The notes beneath the pieces are model-generated. The model saw nothing but the letters and a program-made list of their open reading frames with translations. It was not told where the DNA came from and did no database searches. Source: JBFAPK01 sp040676675 (GTDB lineage Bacteria > Actinomycetota > Actinomycetes > Mycobacteriales > Micromonosporaceae). From it: a stretch of DNA of 64,000 nt. Made by a program: the position numbers and the translations under genes. Positions within the stretch are counted from its first letter, which is position 1; each line of letters begins with the position of its first letter. The stretch is from assembly GCF_040676675.1 (NCBI RefSeq), contig NZ_JBFAPK010000017.1:91930-155929 (forward strand). Reading direction: 5' to 3'. Positions 16,453-26,201 of the stretch are shown piece by piece.

Positions 16453-18299
16453 GTGATGAGGATGGGCTTTTCGCGGCGACTCGTCCCCGGGTCCGCCCGG
16501 AACGTGGTCCCGGGCGTCACCCGAACCATGCGTGGGCTGCTGTCCCGCCGCCGTCGGCTGCCGCTGGTGCTGCTGGTCGGGGTCGCCCTCACCGCCGTCA
16601 CGGCGGCCGTGTCGGGAGCCGCCGCGCCGCTGCCCGGGCTGCGCTTCGCGCAGGGTGGCCACTGGGTGGCGAGCCCCGGGCTGGGCAAGGTCTTCCACAT
16701 CAACGGCGCCGCCCGGCGGGTCGACGCCCAGGCGCCGGTGGGCGAGATCGAGGCCGGTAGCCAGGTGGTGCAGGGCGACACCAGCGGCTACGTGGTCGGC
16801 CGTACCCGGATCGTCGAATTCGGCAAGTCCAGCCTCTCGGTGGAGAGCACCATGACGCCGCCCACCGGCGAGCGTCCGGTCGCCGTCGAGGTCGCCGGCG
16901 GGCCGTACCTGGTGTACCGGGAGGCCGGCCGGGTGGTGCGGCTCGGCGAGCCGCCCGCCACGATCCCGGCCGGCGGGGCGCTCGGCGAACCGGTCACGAC
17001 CCGCGACGGCACGCTCTGGCTGAACCGGCTCGACAACGGGGTGCTCTGCCGGCTCTCCGCCGGTACGGACCGGATCTCCTGCCCGGCGGTCGCGCCGACC
17101 GGGCACACCGGCTCGCTCACCGTGGTCGACGGCCGCCCGGTCTTCGTGGACACCGCCGCCGACACGCTCAGCCCGGTCACCGACAGCGGGCTGGGCCGCC
17201 CGACGCCGATGGGGGTGGACGTGCCGGCGTCGGCCCGCGTCGCGCCGGCCGACGTCGCCGGGCGGGTCGCCATCCTCGACCCCGACGGGCGACGGATGCA
17301 CCTGGTCGACGCCGGACGGCTGGACACGGGCCGAGCCGTCGCGCCGGTCAGCGTCGACCTGCCCGACGGCACCTACGCGGCCCCCACGGTCAGCCGCTCG
17401 TCGGTGGTGCTGCTGGACCTGAAGCGCAACGCCGTGCTCACCTACAACAACCGGGGCGAACAGCAGCGGGTCACCGCGCTGCCGCCGGAGAACGGCGAAC
17501 CGGCGCTGCGCCGGGGCGAGGACGAGCGGGTCTACGTGGACGGCGCCGAGGGCCGGCACGTGCTCGTGGTCGACCGGGACGGCGCCGTCGGTGGCGTACC
17601 GGTCGGCGGCCGGCCGGAGGGCTCCCGTACGCCGGTGCCGCCCCCGCCGCGACGCGAACCGCCCGCCGGCGACGACGCCAACGGCGGCCCCGCGCGCCCG
17701 GCCAGCGAGGATCGGCCGGTGCCGGCCAGCCCGCCCGGGATGCCGGGCGGCCTGACCGCCTCCGTGCGCGGCAGCGACGTGGTGGTCAGCTGGAAGGCCG
17801 CCGCGAACAACGGGGCCGCGGTGACCGGGTACCAGGTCCGCTGGACGCCGGCCTCGGGCAGCGGCGGCGGTTCGTCCACCCGCCCGGGCAGCGCGCGCTC
17901 GATGACGGTGACCGGCCTGAGCCGGGGCGTGGCGTACACGTTCACGGTGGTGGCGCAGAACTCGGCCGGACGCGGCTCGCCCGCGACGGCGCGGGCGACC
18001 GTACCGGCCCCGAGCCGGACGGTCTCGCTCACCCGGGGCCGCGACACCACGTACAAGGACCTCTGCGAGGCACCGGACTGCGCGTTCATGCGGGTGACCA
18101 TGCGGGGCTTCGCGCCGAACACCTCGTACGAGATCAAGCCGCACTCCGACGAGTGGCCGAACTACAACCCGGGCACCACCCTGCGGACCGACCGCAACGG
18201 CAACCTCACCTTCGAGGACTTCCCGTTCGACGCCGTCGGGCAGCACGTCTGGGTGACCGTGGCCGGGCTGGAGTCCAACCACTACCTCTGGAGGGCCGG

Positions 18300-18303
<4 letters not shown>
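16453..18303 (+). CDS. Secreted or membrane-anchored fibronectin type III protein
   Basis: A 616-residue protein. After a basic N-terminus comes a signal-anchor at about residues 38-58 (LPLVLLVGVALTAVTAAVSG). A beta-propeller-like region follows (about 65-390, repeats such as TLWLNRLDNGVLCRL and RVAILDPDG), then a Pro-rich linker, an Fn3 domain (about 430-525, LTASVRGSDVVVSWKAAANN) and a C-terminal beta domain (about 530-616). It heads the MoxR-DUF58-transglutaminase-like operon, overlapping MoxR by 4 bp. A TATGCT at 16441-16446 ends 7 nt before the GTG, so the mRNA may be leaderless. Exact function unknown. Confidence 0.75.
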
Positions 18304-19361
<1,058 letters not shown>

Positions 19362-19363
19362 CC

Positions 19364-20518
19364 GTGCACCTGACCCGGCGCGGGCGCGCCGTGCTCGTCA
19401 TCGCCGTGGCGCTGCTCGCCGCCGGGCTCTGGGGCCGCTACCCGTTCCTCGCCGCGCTGGGCGCCGTCGGGCTCGGCGCCGTGCTGGCCGCGGTGCTGCT
19501 CACCGCGCGCGGGCTGCCGGTCGAGGTGCGCCGCTCGGTCTACCCGGACCGGGTCGAACGGGGCCGCCCCGCGCTCGCCCGGCTGGCGGTACGCAATCCC
19601 GGCCGCCGGCGCCAGGCCGGTTTCGCGGCGGTCGACGCGGCCGGCGGCGCGGCACGGACCGTGCGGGTACGGGCGCTGCCGCCCGGCGCCGAGGCCGTGC
19701 ACCACTACGAGCTGCCCACCGGCACCCGCGGCCGCTTCACCGTCGGTCCGCTGACGCTGCACCGGGAAGATCCGTTCGGGCTGGCCCACCACGCCTCGGC
19801 CGCCGGGGAGACCGCGACCCTGCGGGTGCACCCGCGGCAGCTGCCGGCCCGGGCGCTGGTGGGCGGTCACCCCCGGCACCACCACGAGGGGGCCGACGAC
19901 GCGCTGCGCGGCTCGGCGGAGCTGCAGGAGGTCCGCGAGTACCTGCCCGGCGACGAGGTACGGCACCTGCACTGGAAGGCGACCGCCCGGACCGGCCGGC
20001 TGATGGTCCGGGACCTCACCGACCCGGACCAGCCCCGGCTCACCCTGCTGCTCGACACCCGGTCCGACGCGCTGTCCGCCGGCGCCTTCGAGGAGGCGGT
20101 CGAGCTGGCCGCCTCGCTGCTCGGCGCCGCCGCGCGGGCGGGACACCACACCCGCCTGGTCACCTCGTCCGGCCTGGACCTGCCGCAGCCGGGCGGCGCC
20201 CCGGCCGCGCGCCGGCTGCTGGACGAGCTTTGCGAGCTGCGCCAGGACCCGCGCTCCGCCGAGCTGGTACCCGCGCCGCTGCCGGCGAGCCGGCCCGCGG
20301 GCGGCCACCTGGTGGTGGTCGCCGGTGCGACGGGCGGGCTCGCCGCGGCGGCCTGGCTGCGGCAGCGGTTCCCGGCGGTCTTCCTCTTCGTGCTGGGTAG
20401 CCCGGGCGTGCAGGCCCGGGGAGCGACCCAGGCGGTCCGCGCGGGCGCGGGTACCCGGGTGTTCCACGTGGACGGTGCGGCGGAGGCGGTGCGGCGCTGG
20501 AACGAGGTGACGGGGTGA
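19364..20518 (+). CDS. DUF58 domain protein with N-terminal membrane helices
   Basis: A 384-residue protein. Two hydrophobic helices lie near residues 8-50 (AVLVIAVALLAAGLWGR and AVGLGAVLAAVLL). A beta-rich segment follows, then the DUF58 signature EVREYLPGDEVRHLHWKATARTG and a VWA-like region (LTLLLDTRSD). DUF58 proteins are standard partners of MoxR and TgpA-type transglutaminases in a membrane complex. The GTG start at 19364 lies 2 nt after the MoxR stop; the 3' end overlaps the next gene by 4 bp. Confidence 0.92.
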   Translation: MHLTRRGRAVLVIAVALLAAGLWGRYPFLAALGAVGLGAVLAAVLLTARGLPVEVRRSVYPDRVERGRPALARLAVRNPGRRRQAGFAAVDAAGGAARTVRVRALPPGAEAVHHYELPTGTRGRFTVGPLTLHREDPFGLAHHASAAGETATLRVHPRQLPARALVGGHPRHHHEGADDALRGSAELQEVREYLPGDEVRHLHWKATARTGRLMVRDLTDPDQPRLTLLLDTRSDALSAGAFEEAVELAASLLGAAARAGHHTRLVTSSGLDLPQPGGAPAARRLLDELCELRQDPRSAELVPAPLPASRPAGGHLVVVAGATGGLAAAAWLRQRFPAVFLFVLGSPGVQARGATQAVRAGAGTRVFHVDGAAEAVRRWNEVTG

Positions 20519-22791
20519 CCGCGCACGCCGCCCGGGCCGTACCGACGGTCTGCCCGGTTCTCGCCGCCGCCCTCGCCGGCCTGCTCTTCGCGCCGGTCTT
20601 CGGCCTGTCCGCGCTGCTGCTCCCGGTCGGCGTACCGGCGGCGGCGGTGCTGCTGGGCGCGGCCGTCTGCGCCGGCCGGTCGGCACTGGAGCCGTGGCGC
20701 CCGCTGCTGCTGGCCGGGGCCGGCCTGCTCGCCGTCACCGAGACCCTGCTGTGGCCGACCACGCGGGCCGGGCTGCCGACCGGGGCGACCGGGCGGGCCC
20801 TGCTCGCCGGGGTCACCGACTCGTGGCAGCTCGTGCTCCAGTCGACCTGGCCGGCCCGGCCCGACCCGGAACTGCTGCTCTTCGTGCCGCTGCTGGTCGT
20901 GCTCGCGGCGGTGCTCGGCATCGAGCTGTCGCACCGGCCGGGCGGGCCGCTGCCCGCGCTCGCGCCGAGCCTCGCGGTGGCGACGGTCGGCCAGCTCTAC
21001 CACGCCCTCCCGCCGGGGCCGGCCGCCGTCGCGGCGCTGGCGTACGCGGGGCTCGCCGGCGCCCTGCTGACCGGCCTGCCGGCGGACCGGCCCGCGCCCG
21101 CCGTCGCCGGCGGCGAAGGTCGGCCCGACGGCTCGCGCGGCACGCCCGCCGCGCCGCGACCCTTGCCCCCGCCCGACCTGCGCCCCGGTCCGGCCGCGAC
21201 CTCGACCCGGGCCCCGGCGTCGCGGCGCCCGGTGCCGACGGCGGCGGCGCTGTCCCGCCTGGTACCGCCGGCGGCGCTCGGCGGGCTGGCGGTGCTCCTG
21301 GTCGCGGTCCTGCTGCCGGCCGCGCCGCCCCGGTACTCGCTGCGCCAGGACCAGCGCGTCCCGCTGCCCGACACCCGGGTGACCGACCCGCTCGACGACA
21401 TCGCGTACCGGCTCGACCACCCCACCACCGCCGTGTTCCGGGTCCGGGACGCCGCCGGGGTGGACCGCTGGCCGCTGGTCGTGCTGGACAGCTTCGACGG
21501 GGTCAACTGGCGCCCCGGCGACCGGTACCGCCGCCTCGGTACCGAACTGCGGCCGAGTCCGGCCGTGACCGTACCGGTGCGGTCCCGGTCCGCCGAGATC
21601 TCCACCGTCGACACCGGCGGCCCGTGGCTGCCGAGCCAGACCTGGCCGGCCGGGGTGCGGGGCGTCGACCCGCTCGTCGAGCAGGAGCAGAACACGCTGC
21701 TGAGGCCGGAGGGCGGCGCCGACGTGCGGTACCGGCTCAGCTGGTGGCAGCCGGAGATCGACGCGCGGGAACTCGGCTCGGCCCCGATCGACCAGTTCGC
21801 GCCCGGTGGGCTCGGCGGTGTCGGCGAGGTACCGCCCGAGGTCACCGACCTCGCCGAGCAGGCCCTGCGGGGGGTACGGCCCACGTTCCAGGCCGCCCTC
21901 GTGCTGGAGGCCTTCCTCCGGCAGAACTACCGGCTGGCCGTCGGAACCGACCTGCCCACCGGGCACGCCTGGCCGAACCTGGCGGAGTTCCTGCTGCACA
22001 GCAAGCGCGGCACCAGCGAGCAGTTCGCCGCCGCGTACGTGGCGCTGGCGCGGATCGGGGGCATCCCGGCCCGGCTGGTGGTCGGGTTCCGCGCACCACA
22101 GACCCCCGACCCGGACGGCGGGTACACGGTCCGCAACGGCGACGTGCTGGCCTGGCCCGAGGTGGCGGTACGCGGCATCGGCTGGGTGCCGCTCGACCCC
22201 AGCGGCAGCGCGACGGTCGCGGCCGGCACCGGCGACCGCGGCCTGGCCGGGGTCGCCGCGCAGGTACGGGCCCAGCTGCCGGCGCCACAGGATCTGCGCG
22301 ATCCACCGGTCGCGCCGCCGGACCGGCCCCCCGGCGGGAACAGCGGCGCGGCCGGCGGCGGCCTGCCCTGGCGGGTGCCGCTCGGCGTCGCGCTGCTGCT
22401 GGCGCTGGGCTGGCTCGCGGGCGTGCCGCTGGCACAGGAGGTGCGGGCCGGGTGGCGCCGCCGCCGACCGGGTCCGGCCGGGGTGGTGGGCGCCTGGGCC
22501 GAGGCGCGCGACCGGCTGCGCGCGCACGGGGTGGCGGTGACACCCGGCATGACCGTGCGCGACCTCGCCGCCGCGGCGGCGGGTGTCGCCAACGAGTCGA
22601 CCGTGGACGGTCTGCGGAGGTTGGGCGTGGTGGTGGACCGGGCGCTCTGGTCCGGCGCCGGGCCGGTCGGCGGCGACGGCCGGGAGGCGTGGGCGGCGCT
22701 GCGCGCGGTACGCCGGGGGTTGGCGCGGCGCGGGTGGCGGGCGCGGGTGCGGGCGGCGCTGGATCCGCGCGGGTTGTCGCTCTGGCGCTGA
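20515..22791 (+). CDS. TgpA-like membrane protein with degenerate transglutaminase domain
   Basis: A 758-residue protein with several N-terminal membrane helices (residues about 10-200 and 245-265), a large extracytoplasmic transglutaminase-like domain (about 420-580), a C-terminal membrane helix (about 620-645) and a cytoplasmic tail. In active enzymes the core reads GxCxxF, HAW and D. Here the aligned positions are Ser501 in GTSEQFAAAYVALAR, Leu545 in DVLAWPEV and Asp561 in GWVPLDP. The nucleophilic Cys and the catalytic His are therefore both replaced, and the domain is probably a non-catalytic binding module. It completes the Fn3-MoxR-DUF58 operon. Confidence 0.85.
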   Translation: MTAHAARAVPTVCPVLAAALAGLLFAPVFGLSALLLPVGVPAAAVLLGAAVCAGRSALEPWRPLLLAGAGLLAVTETLLWPTTRAGLPTGATGRALLAGVTDSWQLVLQSTWPARPDPELLLFVPLLVVLAAVLGIELSHRPGGPLPALAPSLAVATVGQLYHALPPGPAAVAALAYAGLAGALLTGLPADRPAPAVAGGEGRPDGSRGTPAAPRPLPPPDLRPGPAATSTRAPASRRPVPTAAALSRLVPPAALGGLAVLLVAVLLPAAPPRYSLRQDQRVPLPDTRVTDPLDDIAYRLDHPTTAVFRVRDAAGVDRWPLVVLDSFDGVNWRPGDRYRRLGTELRPSPAVTVPVRSRSAEISTVDTGGPWLPSQTWPAGVRGVDPLVEQEQNTLLRPEGGADVRYRLSWWQPEIDARELGSAPIDQFAPGGLGGVGEVPPEVTDLAEQALRGVRPTFQAALVLEAFLRQNYRLAVGTDLPTGHAWPNLAEFLLHSKRGTSEQFAAAYVALARIGGIPARLVVGFRAPQTPDPDGGYTVRNGDVLAWPEVAVRGIGWVPLDPSGSATVAAGTGDRGLAGVAAQVRAQLPAPQDLRDPPVAPPDRPPGGNSGAAGGGLPWRVPLGVALLLALGWLAGVPLAQEVRAGWRRRRPGPAGVVGAWAEARDRLRAHGVAVTPGMTVRDLAAAAAGVANESTVDGLRRLGVVVDRALWSGAGPVGGDGREAWAALRAVRRGLARRGWRARVRAALDPRGLSLWR

Positions 22792-22800
22792 CCTCGTCGG

Positions 22801-22907
22801 TGGTTGCGGTTTGGGCGGGGTCTGCGGTGGGTTGGTGGTTGCGGTTTGGGCGGGGCTTGCGGTGGGTCGGTGGTTGCGGTGGGTTGGTGGTTGCGGTTTG
22901 GGCGGGG
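22801..22907. repeat. Three G-rich direct repeats downstream of the transglutaminase-like gene
   Basis: TGGTTGCGGTTTGGGCGGGG occurs three times, near 22801, 22837 and 22888, with variant spacers (GTGGGTTGGTGG). It sits in the spacer between two convergent genes, is non-coding as far as can be seen, and is strongly strand-asymmetric in G. Confidence 0.75.
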
Positions 22908-22968
22908 CCCGTCGTACCCGGCGAGTCCCGTCAGGCTTGATGTCCTCGCCGGGCACGGCGGGCCCCGC
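22902..22968. terminator. Nested hairpin between convergent genes
   Basis: The outer stem pairs GCGGGGCCCG (22902-22911) with CGGGCCCCGC (22959-22968). An inner stem pairs CCCGGCGAG (22917-22925) with CTCGCCGGG (22945-22953). There is no T-tract, but it sits where both convergent transcripts must end. Confidence 0.55.
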
Positions 22969-23025
22969 GTCCGTCGCCGTCCGGGTCCGCCGTCAGCTCC
23001 CCGGGCCGCGCGTCGCTCGGCGGTG

Positions 23026-24615
23026 TCACTTGACGCAGGTGGCGCCCCGGATCGGCTTGGGCTGGCTCTCGTAGACCTCGATGCTGTCGCTGCCCTGGAT
23101 CTGGAAGCAGTACCTGCGCACCGGGTCGACCGGCACCCGGTAGCTGTTCCCGCTGCGCACGAGGAGCACCTTGGCGGGCTCGCCCTCGGCCGCGACGACC
23201 ACACCGAAGTCCAACGGCTGGCTGCTGCGCCAGGAGAGTTCCACCTCGTTGCCACGGTCGACCGGGTCGGCCAGCTCCAGCTGCACGGCCGGACGGGTCG
23301 GCGTGGGCGCGCCGGTGCTGGTGGCGGCCGGCGAAGCGGCCGGGGCCACCGCCAGCTCGGCCGGCCGGTTCCGCAGGATCGGTACGGCCACGACCGCGAG
23401 CAGCGCCAACGCGGCGGTCGTGGCGAGCAGTACGGTCCTGCGGCCGGGCCGCCGGGACGAATCCCCCGCCCCGAAGACCAGGATCGGCTCGCCCTGCGGT
23501 CGCGGCCCGGGCGGATCCGTTGGCGGCACGACCGCCGGCGGGGCGGCGTCGGTCGGCTCCGCCGACGTGGTGCCGGGCGCGAGCGGCTGCACCGCCGTCG
23601 GGTCGGGTGGGGGCGGCTGGACCGGCGTCGTATCGGGTGCCGGCTGCGGTCCGGGCGTCGCCTCGAAGTCGTCGAACGGGGGTTCGGCCACGTCGCGGTC
23701 CGGGTCGGCGTGCGGGTGGGCATCGCCGTCCGGCTTGCTGTCGCGGTTCGGGGTGGCGTTGCCGTCCGGGGTGGCGGCGGGTTGCGGGTGGCCCGGGGCG
23801 GGTGGTTCGGGCGGCTCCTGGAGCGCGTCGAGCCGCTCGGCCACCGTCCGGGCGGTGGCGGGTCGGGCGTCCGGGTCCTTGGCGAGCAGCGCGGCGACCA
23901 GGCGCGTCAGCTCCGCCGGCAGGTCACCCCGGTCGAGCGGCGGGACCGGCGTACCGAGCACCCGCAGGACCCGTTCGCCCTCCGGCTCGCCCGGCGGGCC
24001 CTGGTGCGGGGAGCGGCCCGACAGGGCCAGGTACAGGACGGCGCCGAGGCCGTACAGGTCACCGCGTTCGTCGACCGTGCCGTCCCGTACCGTCTCCGGG
24101 GCCAGGAACTCCAGGGCCCGGGCGGAATCCCGCGGGAACGCCTGCCGCAGGGCGGCCCCGAAGTCGGCCAGCAGCGGCTCGCCCGAGGGGCGGAACAGCA
24201 CGTTGCCCGGGGTCACCCCGCCGTGCGTGATGCCCAGCTCGTGCGCGCCGGCCAGCGCCGCCGCGAGGGCGCTGCCCAACGCCAACGCGTCCGGTACGGA
24301 GAGCGGGCCGAACGAGTCGAGCAGCTCCGGCAGCGACTGGGTGCACAGCTCCATGCGCAGCGCGCTGTGCCCGTCGGCCAGCTCCTCGATCCGGTCGGCG
24401 ACCAGCACGGGTGCCCGGTCGCGCAGCGGTGCGAGCCGGCGCAGTTCGGCCTCCACGGTGGACCGGCTGCGCCGGTCGAGCCGGCCCGGCAGGACCTTCA
24501 ACGCGACGGCGTCACCGGTCGCCGCGTCCACCGCCGCGAACACCGTGGCGGCCGGGCCCGCGCCGAGCGGGACCAGCTCGCGGTACCGCGGGTCCGTCGT
24601 CATGGTGGCGTCCAT
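23026..24615 (-). CDS. Membrane-anchored serine/threonine pseudokinase in the ESX locus
   Basis: A 529-residue protein. The kinase fold spans about residues 10-265: glycine-rich loop LGAGPAATVF, ATP-anchoring Lys40 (VALK) and metal-binding DFG at 151-153. The catalytic HRD is HGG at 131-133 (ITHGGVTPGNVLF), so the catalytic Asp and the following Lys are missing. A Pro-rich linker (about 275-385), one membrane helix (about 392-414) and an extracytoplasmic beta domain with two Cys follow. The gene is divergent from EccD. The ATG at 24615 has AGGAGAG 8 nt upstream. Nucleotide binding without phosphotransfer is the likely behaviour (inference). Confidence 0.85.
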   Translation of the reverse strand: MDATMTTDPRYRELVPLGAGPAATVFAAVDAATGDAVALKVLPGRLDRRSRSTVEAELRRLAPLRDRAPVLVADRIEELADGHSALRMELCTQSLPELLDSFGPLSVPDALALGSALAAALAGAHELGITHGGVTPGNVLFRPSGEPLLADFGAALRQAFPRDSARALEFLAPETVRDGTVDERGDLYGLGAVLYLALSGRSPHQGPPGEPEGERVLRVLGTPVPPLDRGDLPAELTRLVAALLAKDPDARPATARTVAERLDALQEPPEPPAPGHPQPAATPDGNATPNRDSKPDGDAHPHADPDRDVAEPPFDDFEATPGPQPAPDTTPVQPPPPDPTAVQPLAPGTTSAEPTDAAPPAVVPPTDPPGPRPQGEPILVFGAGDSSRRPGRRTVLLATTAALALLAVVAVPILRNRPAELAVAPAASPAATSTGAPTPTRPAVQLELADPVDRGNEVELSWRSSQPLDFGVVVAAEGEPAKVLLVRSGNSYRVPVDPVRRYCFQIQGSDSIEVYESQPKPIRGATCVK

Positions 24616-24817
24616 CCGTGCGCTCTCCTACCGGCTGCCGGGTCGGGGTGGCTCGTCGGTGGGCGGTGCCGCCCGCTCCGACGGAGATGTCCGCTAGCTG
24701 CCGTGCCCGTTCCGGCGCCCGACCGGCTGCTCCATCGTAGGGATCGAGTCCGTACGCAGGGAGCCGGCGGCAGGTTGCTGCCGCTGTCGCCGTACTCGAG
24801 TTCGGGGAGTGGCACCG

Positions 24818-26200
24818 ATGACGACCACGGGTCTGGTGCGAGTGACGATCGCCGCCCCGCACCGGCGGATCGACCTGGCGCTGCCGGAGCGTTCACCGGT
24901 CGCCGAGATCCTGCCGGCGCTGCTGCGGCACGCCGGTCCGGACCTCGCCGACGAGGGGGTGCGCGACGGCGGCTGGGTGCTGCGCCGCGCCGACGGGACG
25001 CTGGTGGACGAGGCCCGCACGCTCGACGCGCACCGGGTACGCGACGGCGAGGTGCTGCACCTGGTCGCCCGCCGGACGCACTGGCCCGAGCTGGAGTACG
25101 ACGACCTGGTCGACGCGATCGCCGCCGGGGCGGGGCGCACCGGGCGGCTGTGGGGACCACGGCACACCCGGCTGGCCGGGCTCACCGGTGCGGCGATCGC
25201 CGTCGGGCTGGCGCTCGTCGCCCTGCTGCGCGCCGGTCCGCCCTGGCCCGGCCCGGGACTGGTGGCGTTGGCCGTGGCGGCGGTACTGCTCACGGCCGGT
25301 ACGGCGCTGGCCCGGGCGGCCGGCGACGCCGCCGCCGGTGCGCTGCTGGCCGCGTTGGCGCTGCCCGCGGCGTTCACGGGCGGCGCGCTGCTGCTCGGCG
25401 GCGGGTCGCCGCTGACCGGGTTCGGCGCCGCGCAGCTGCTCGGCGGCTGCGCACCACTGCTGCTCACGGCCGTGCTCGCCCGGCTGGCCGTGGTCGACCG
25501 GACGGCGGTCTTCGTCGGGGCCGCCACGGTGGGGCTGCTCGGCGGGGCGGCGGCCTGGGCGGCGAGCACCGGGGTGGCGGACGGTGCCGGCGCGGCGGCG
25601 GTGCTGGCCGGCGCGGTACTGCTCTTCTCGCCGCTGTTCGGGCCGCTGGCGATCAGGTTGGGCCGGGTACCGATGCCGGTGCTCCCGCGTACCCCGGCCG
25701 ACCTGGTCCGGGACGAGCCGCAGCCGCCGCGGCGGGCGGTGTACGCGGCGGTGCTGCGCGCCGACGGTCTGCTTACCGGCCTGGTGGCCGGGTCCGCGCT
25801 GGTGGCCGGGGTGGCCCAGGCGCTGCTCGCCACCCGGCCCGGCGCGGCGACCGTGGTGCTGCTGGTGGTGCTCGCGGCCGGGCTGAGCCTGCGGGCGCGG
25901 CTCTACCCGGCGCTGCGGCACCGCGCGCCGATGCTCGCCGCCGGGTTGACGGGGGCCGCCTGCCTGGCGGCGGGTCCGCTGATGGCCGAACCGGGCCGCC
26001 TGCTCCCGGTCGCGGTACCGGTGCTGGTGGCGGTCACGGCGCTCGCGGTGCTCGCCGGCCTGCTGCACAGCCGGCGGGCGCCGGGCGCCCTCCTCGGCCG
26101 GGCCGGAGAGCTGCTGGAGCTGGTGCTGGTGCTGGCCTGCGTGCCGGCGGTCTGCGCGGTGCTCGGGCTCTACGGCCTGGTACGCGGGCTGGGGGGCTGA
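24818..26200 (+). CDS. eccD: Type VII secretion integral membrane protein EccD
   Basis: About 460 residues. The N-terminal 100 residues form the ubiquitin-like cytosolic domain (VRVTIAAPHRRIDLALPER, LVDEARTLDAHRVRDGEVLHLVAR). About eleven membrane helices follow, as expected for EccD, which forms the bulk of the ESX inner-membrane pore. The ATG at 24818 is preferred over a GTG at 24809 because GGGGAG lies 8 nt upstream. Its stop is 1 nt before the EccB start, so the two are cotranscribed. Confidence 0.92.
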   Translation: MTTTGLVRVTIAAPHRRIDLALPERSPVAEILPALLRHAGPDLADEGVRDGGWVLRRADGTLVDEARTLDAHRVRDGEVLHLVARRTHWPELEYDDLVDAIAAGAGRTGRLWGPRHTRLAGLTGAAIAVGLALVALLRAGPPWPGPGLVALAVAAVLLTAGTALARAAGDAAAGALLAALALPAAFTGGALLLGGGSPLTGFGAAQLLGGCAPLLLTAVLARLAVVDRTAVFVGAATVGLLGGAAAWAASTGVADGAGAAAVLAGAVLLFSPLFGPLAIRLGRVPMPVLPRTPADLVRDEPQPPRRAVYAAVLRADGLLTGLVAGSALVAGVAQALLATRPGAATVVLLVVLAAGLSLRARLYPALRHRAPMLAAGLTGAACLAAGPLMAEPGRLLPVAVPVLVAVTALAVLAGLLHSRRAPGALLGRAGELLELVLVLACVPAVCAVLGLYGLVRGLGG

Positions 26201-26201
26201 C

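Noticed and set aside
22801..22907. The G-rich repeats as a CRISPR array
   Set aside because: The repeats are direct but spacers are short, repeat-like and G-rich, and there are no cas genes nearby.
19867..22956. A 1029-codon open frame on the minus strand opposite DUF58 and the transglutaminase-like gene
   Set aside because: It has no family-like sequence, is very rich in Arg/Pro/Gln and runs antisense to genes with clear domains. GC-rich third positions keep the opposite frame open.
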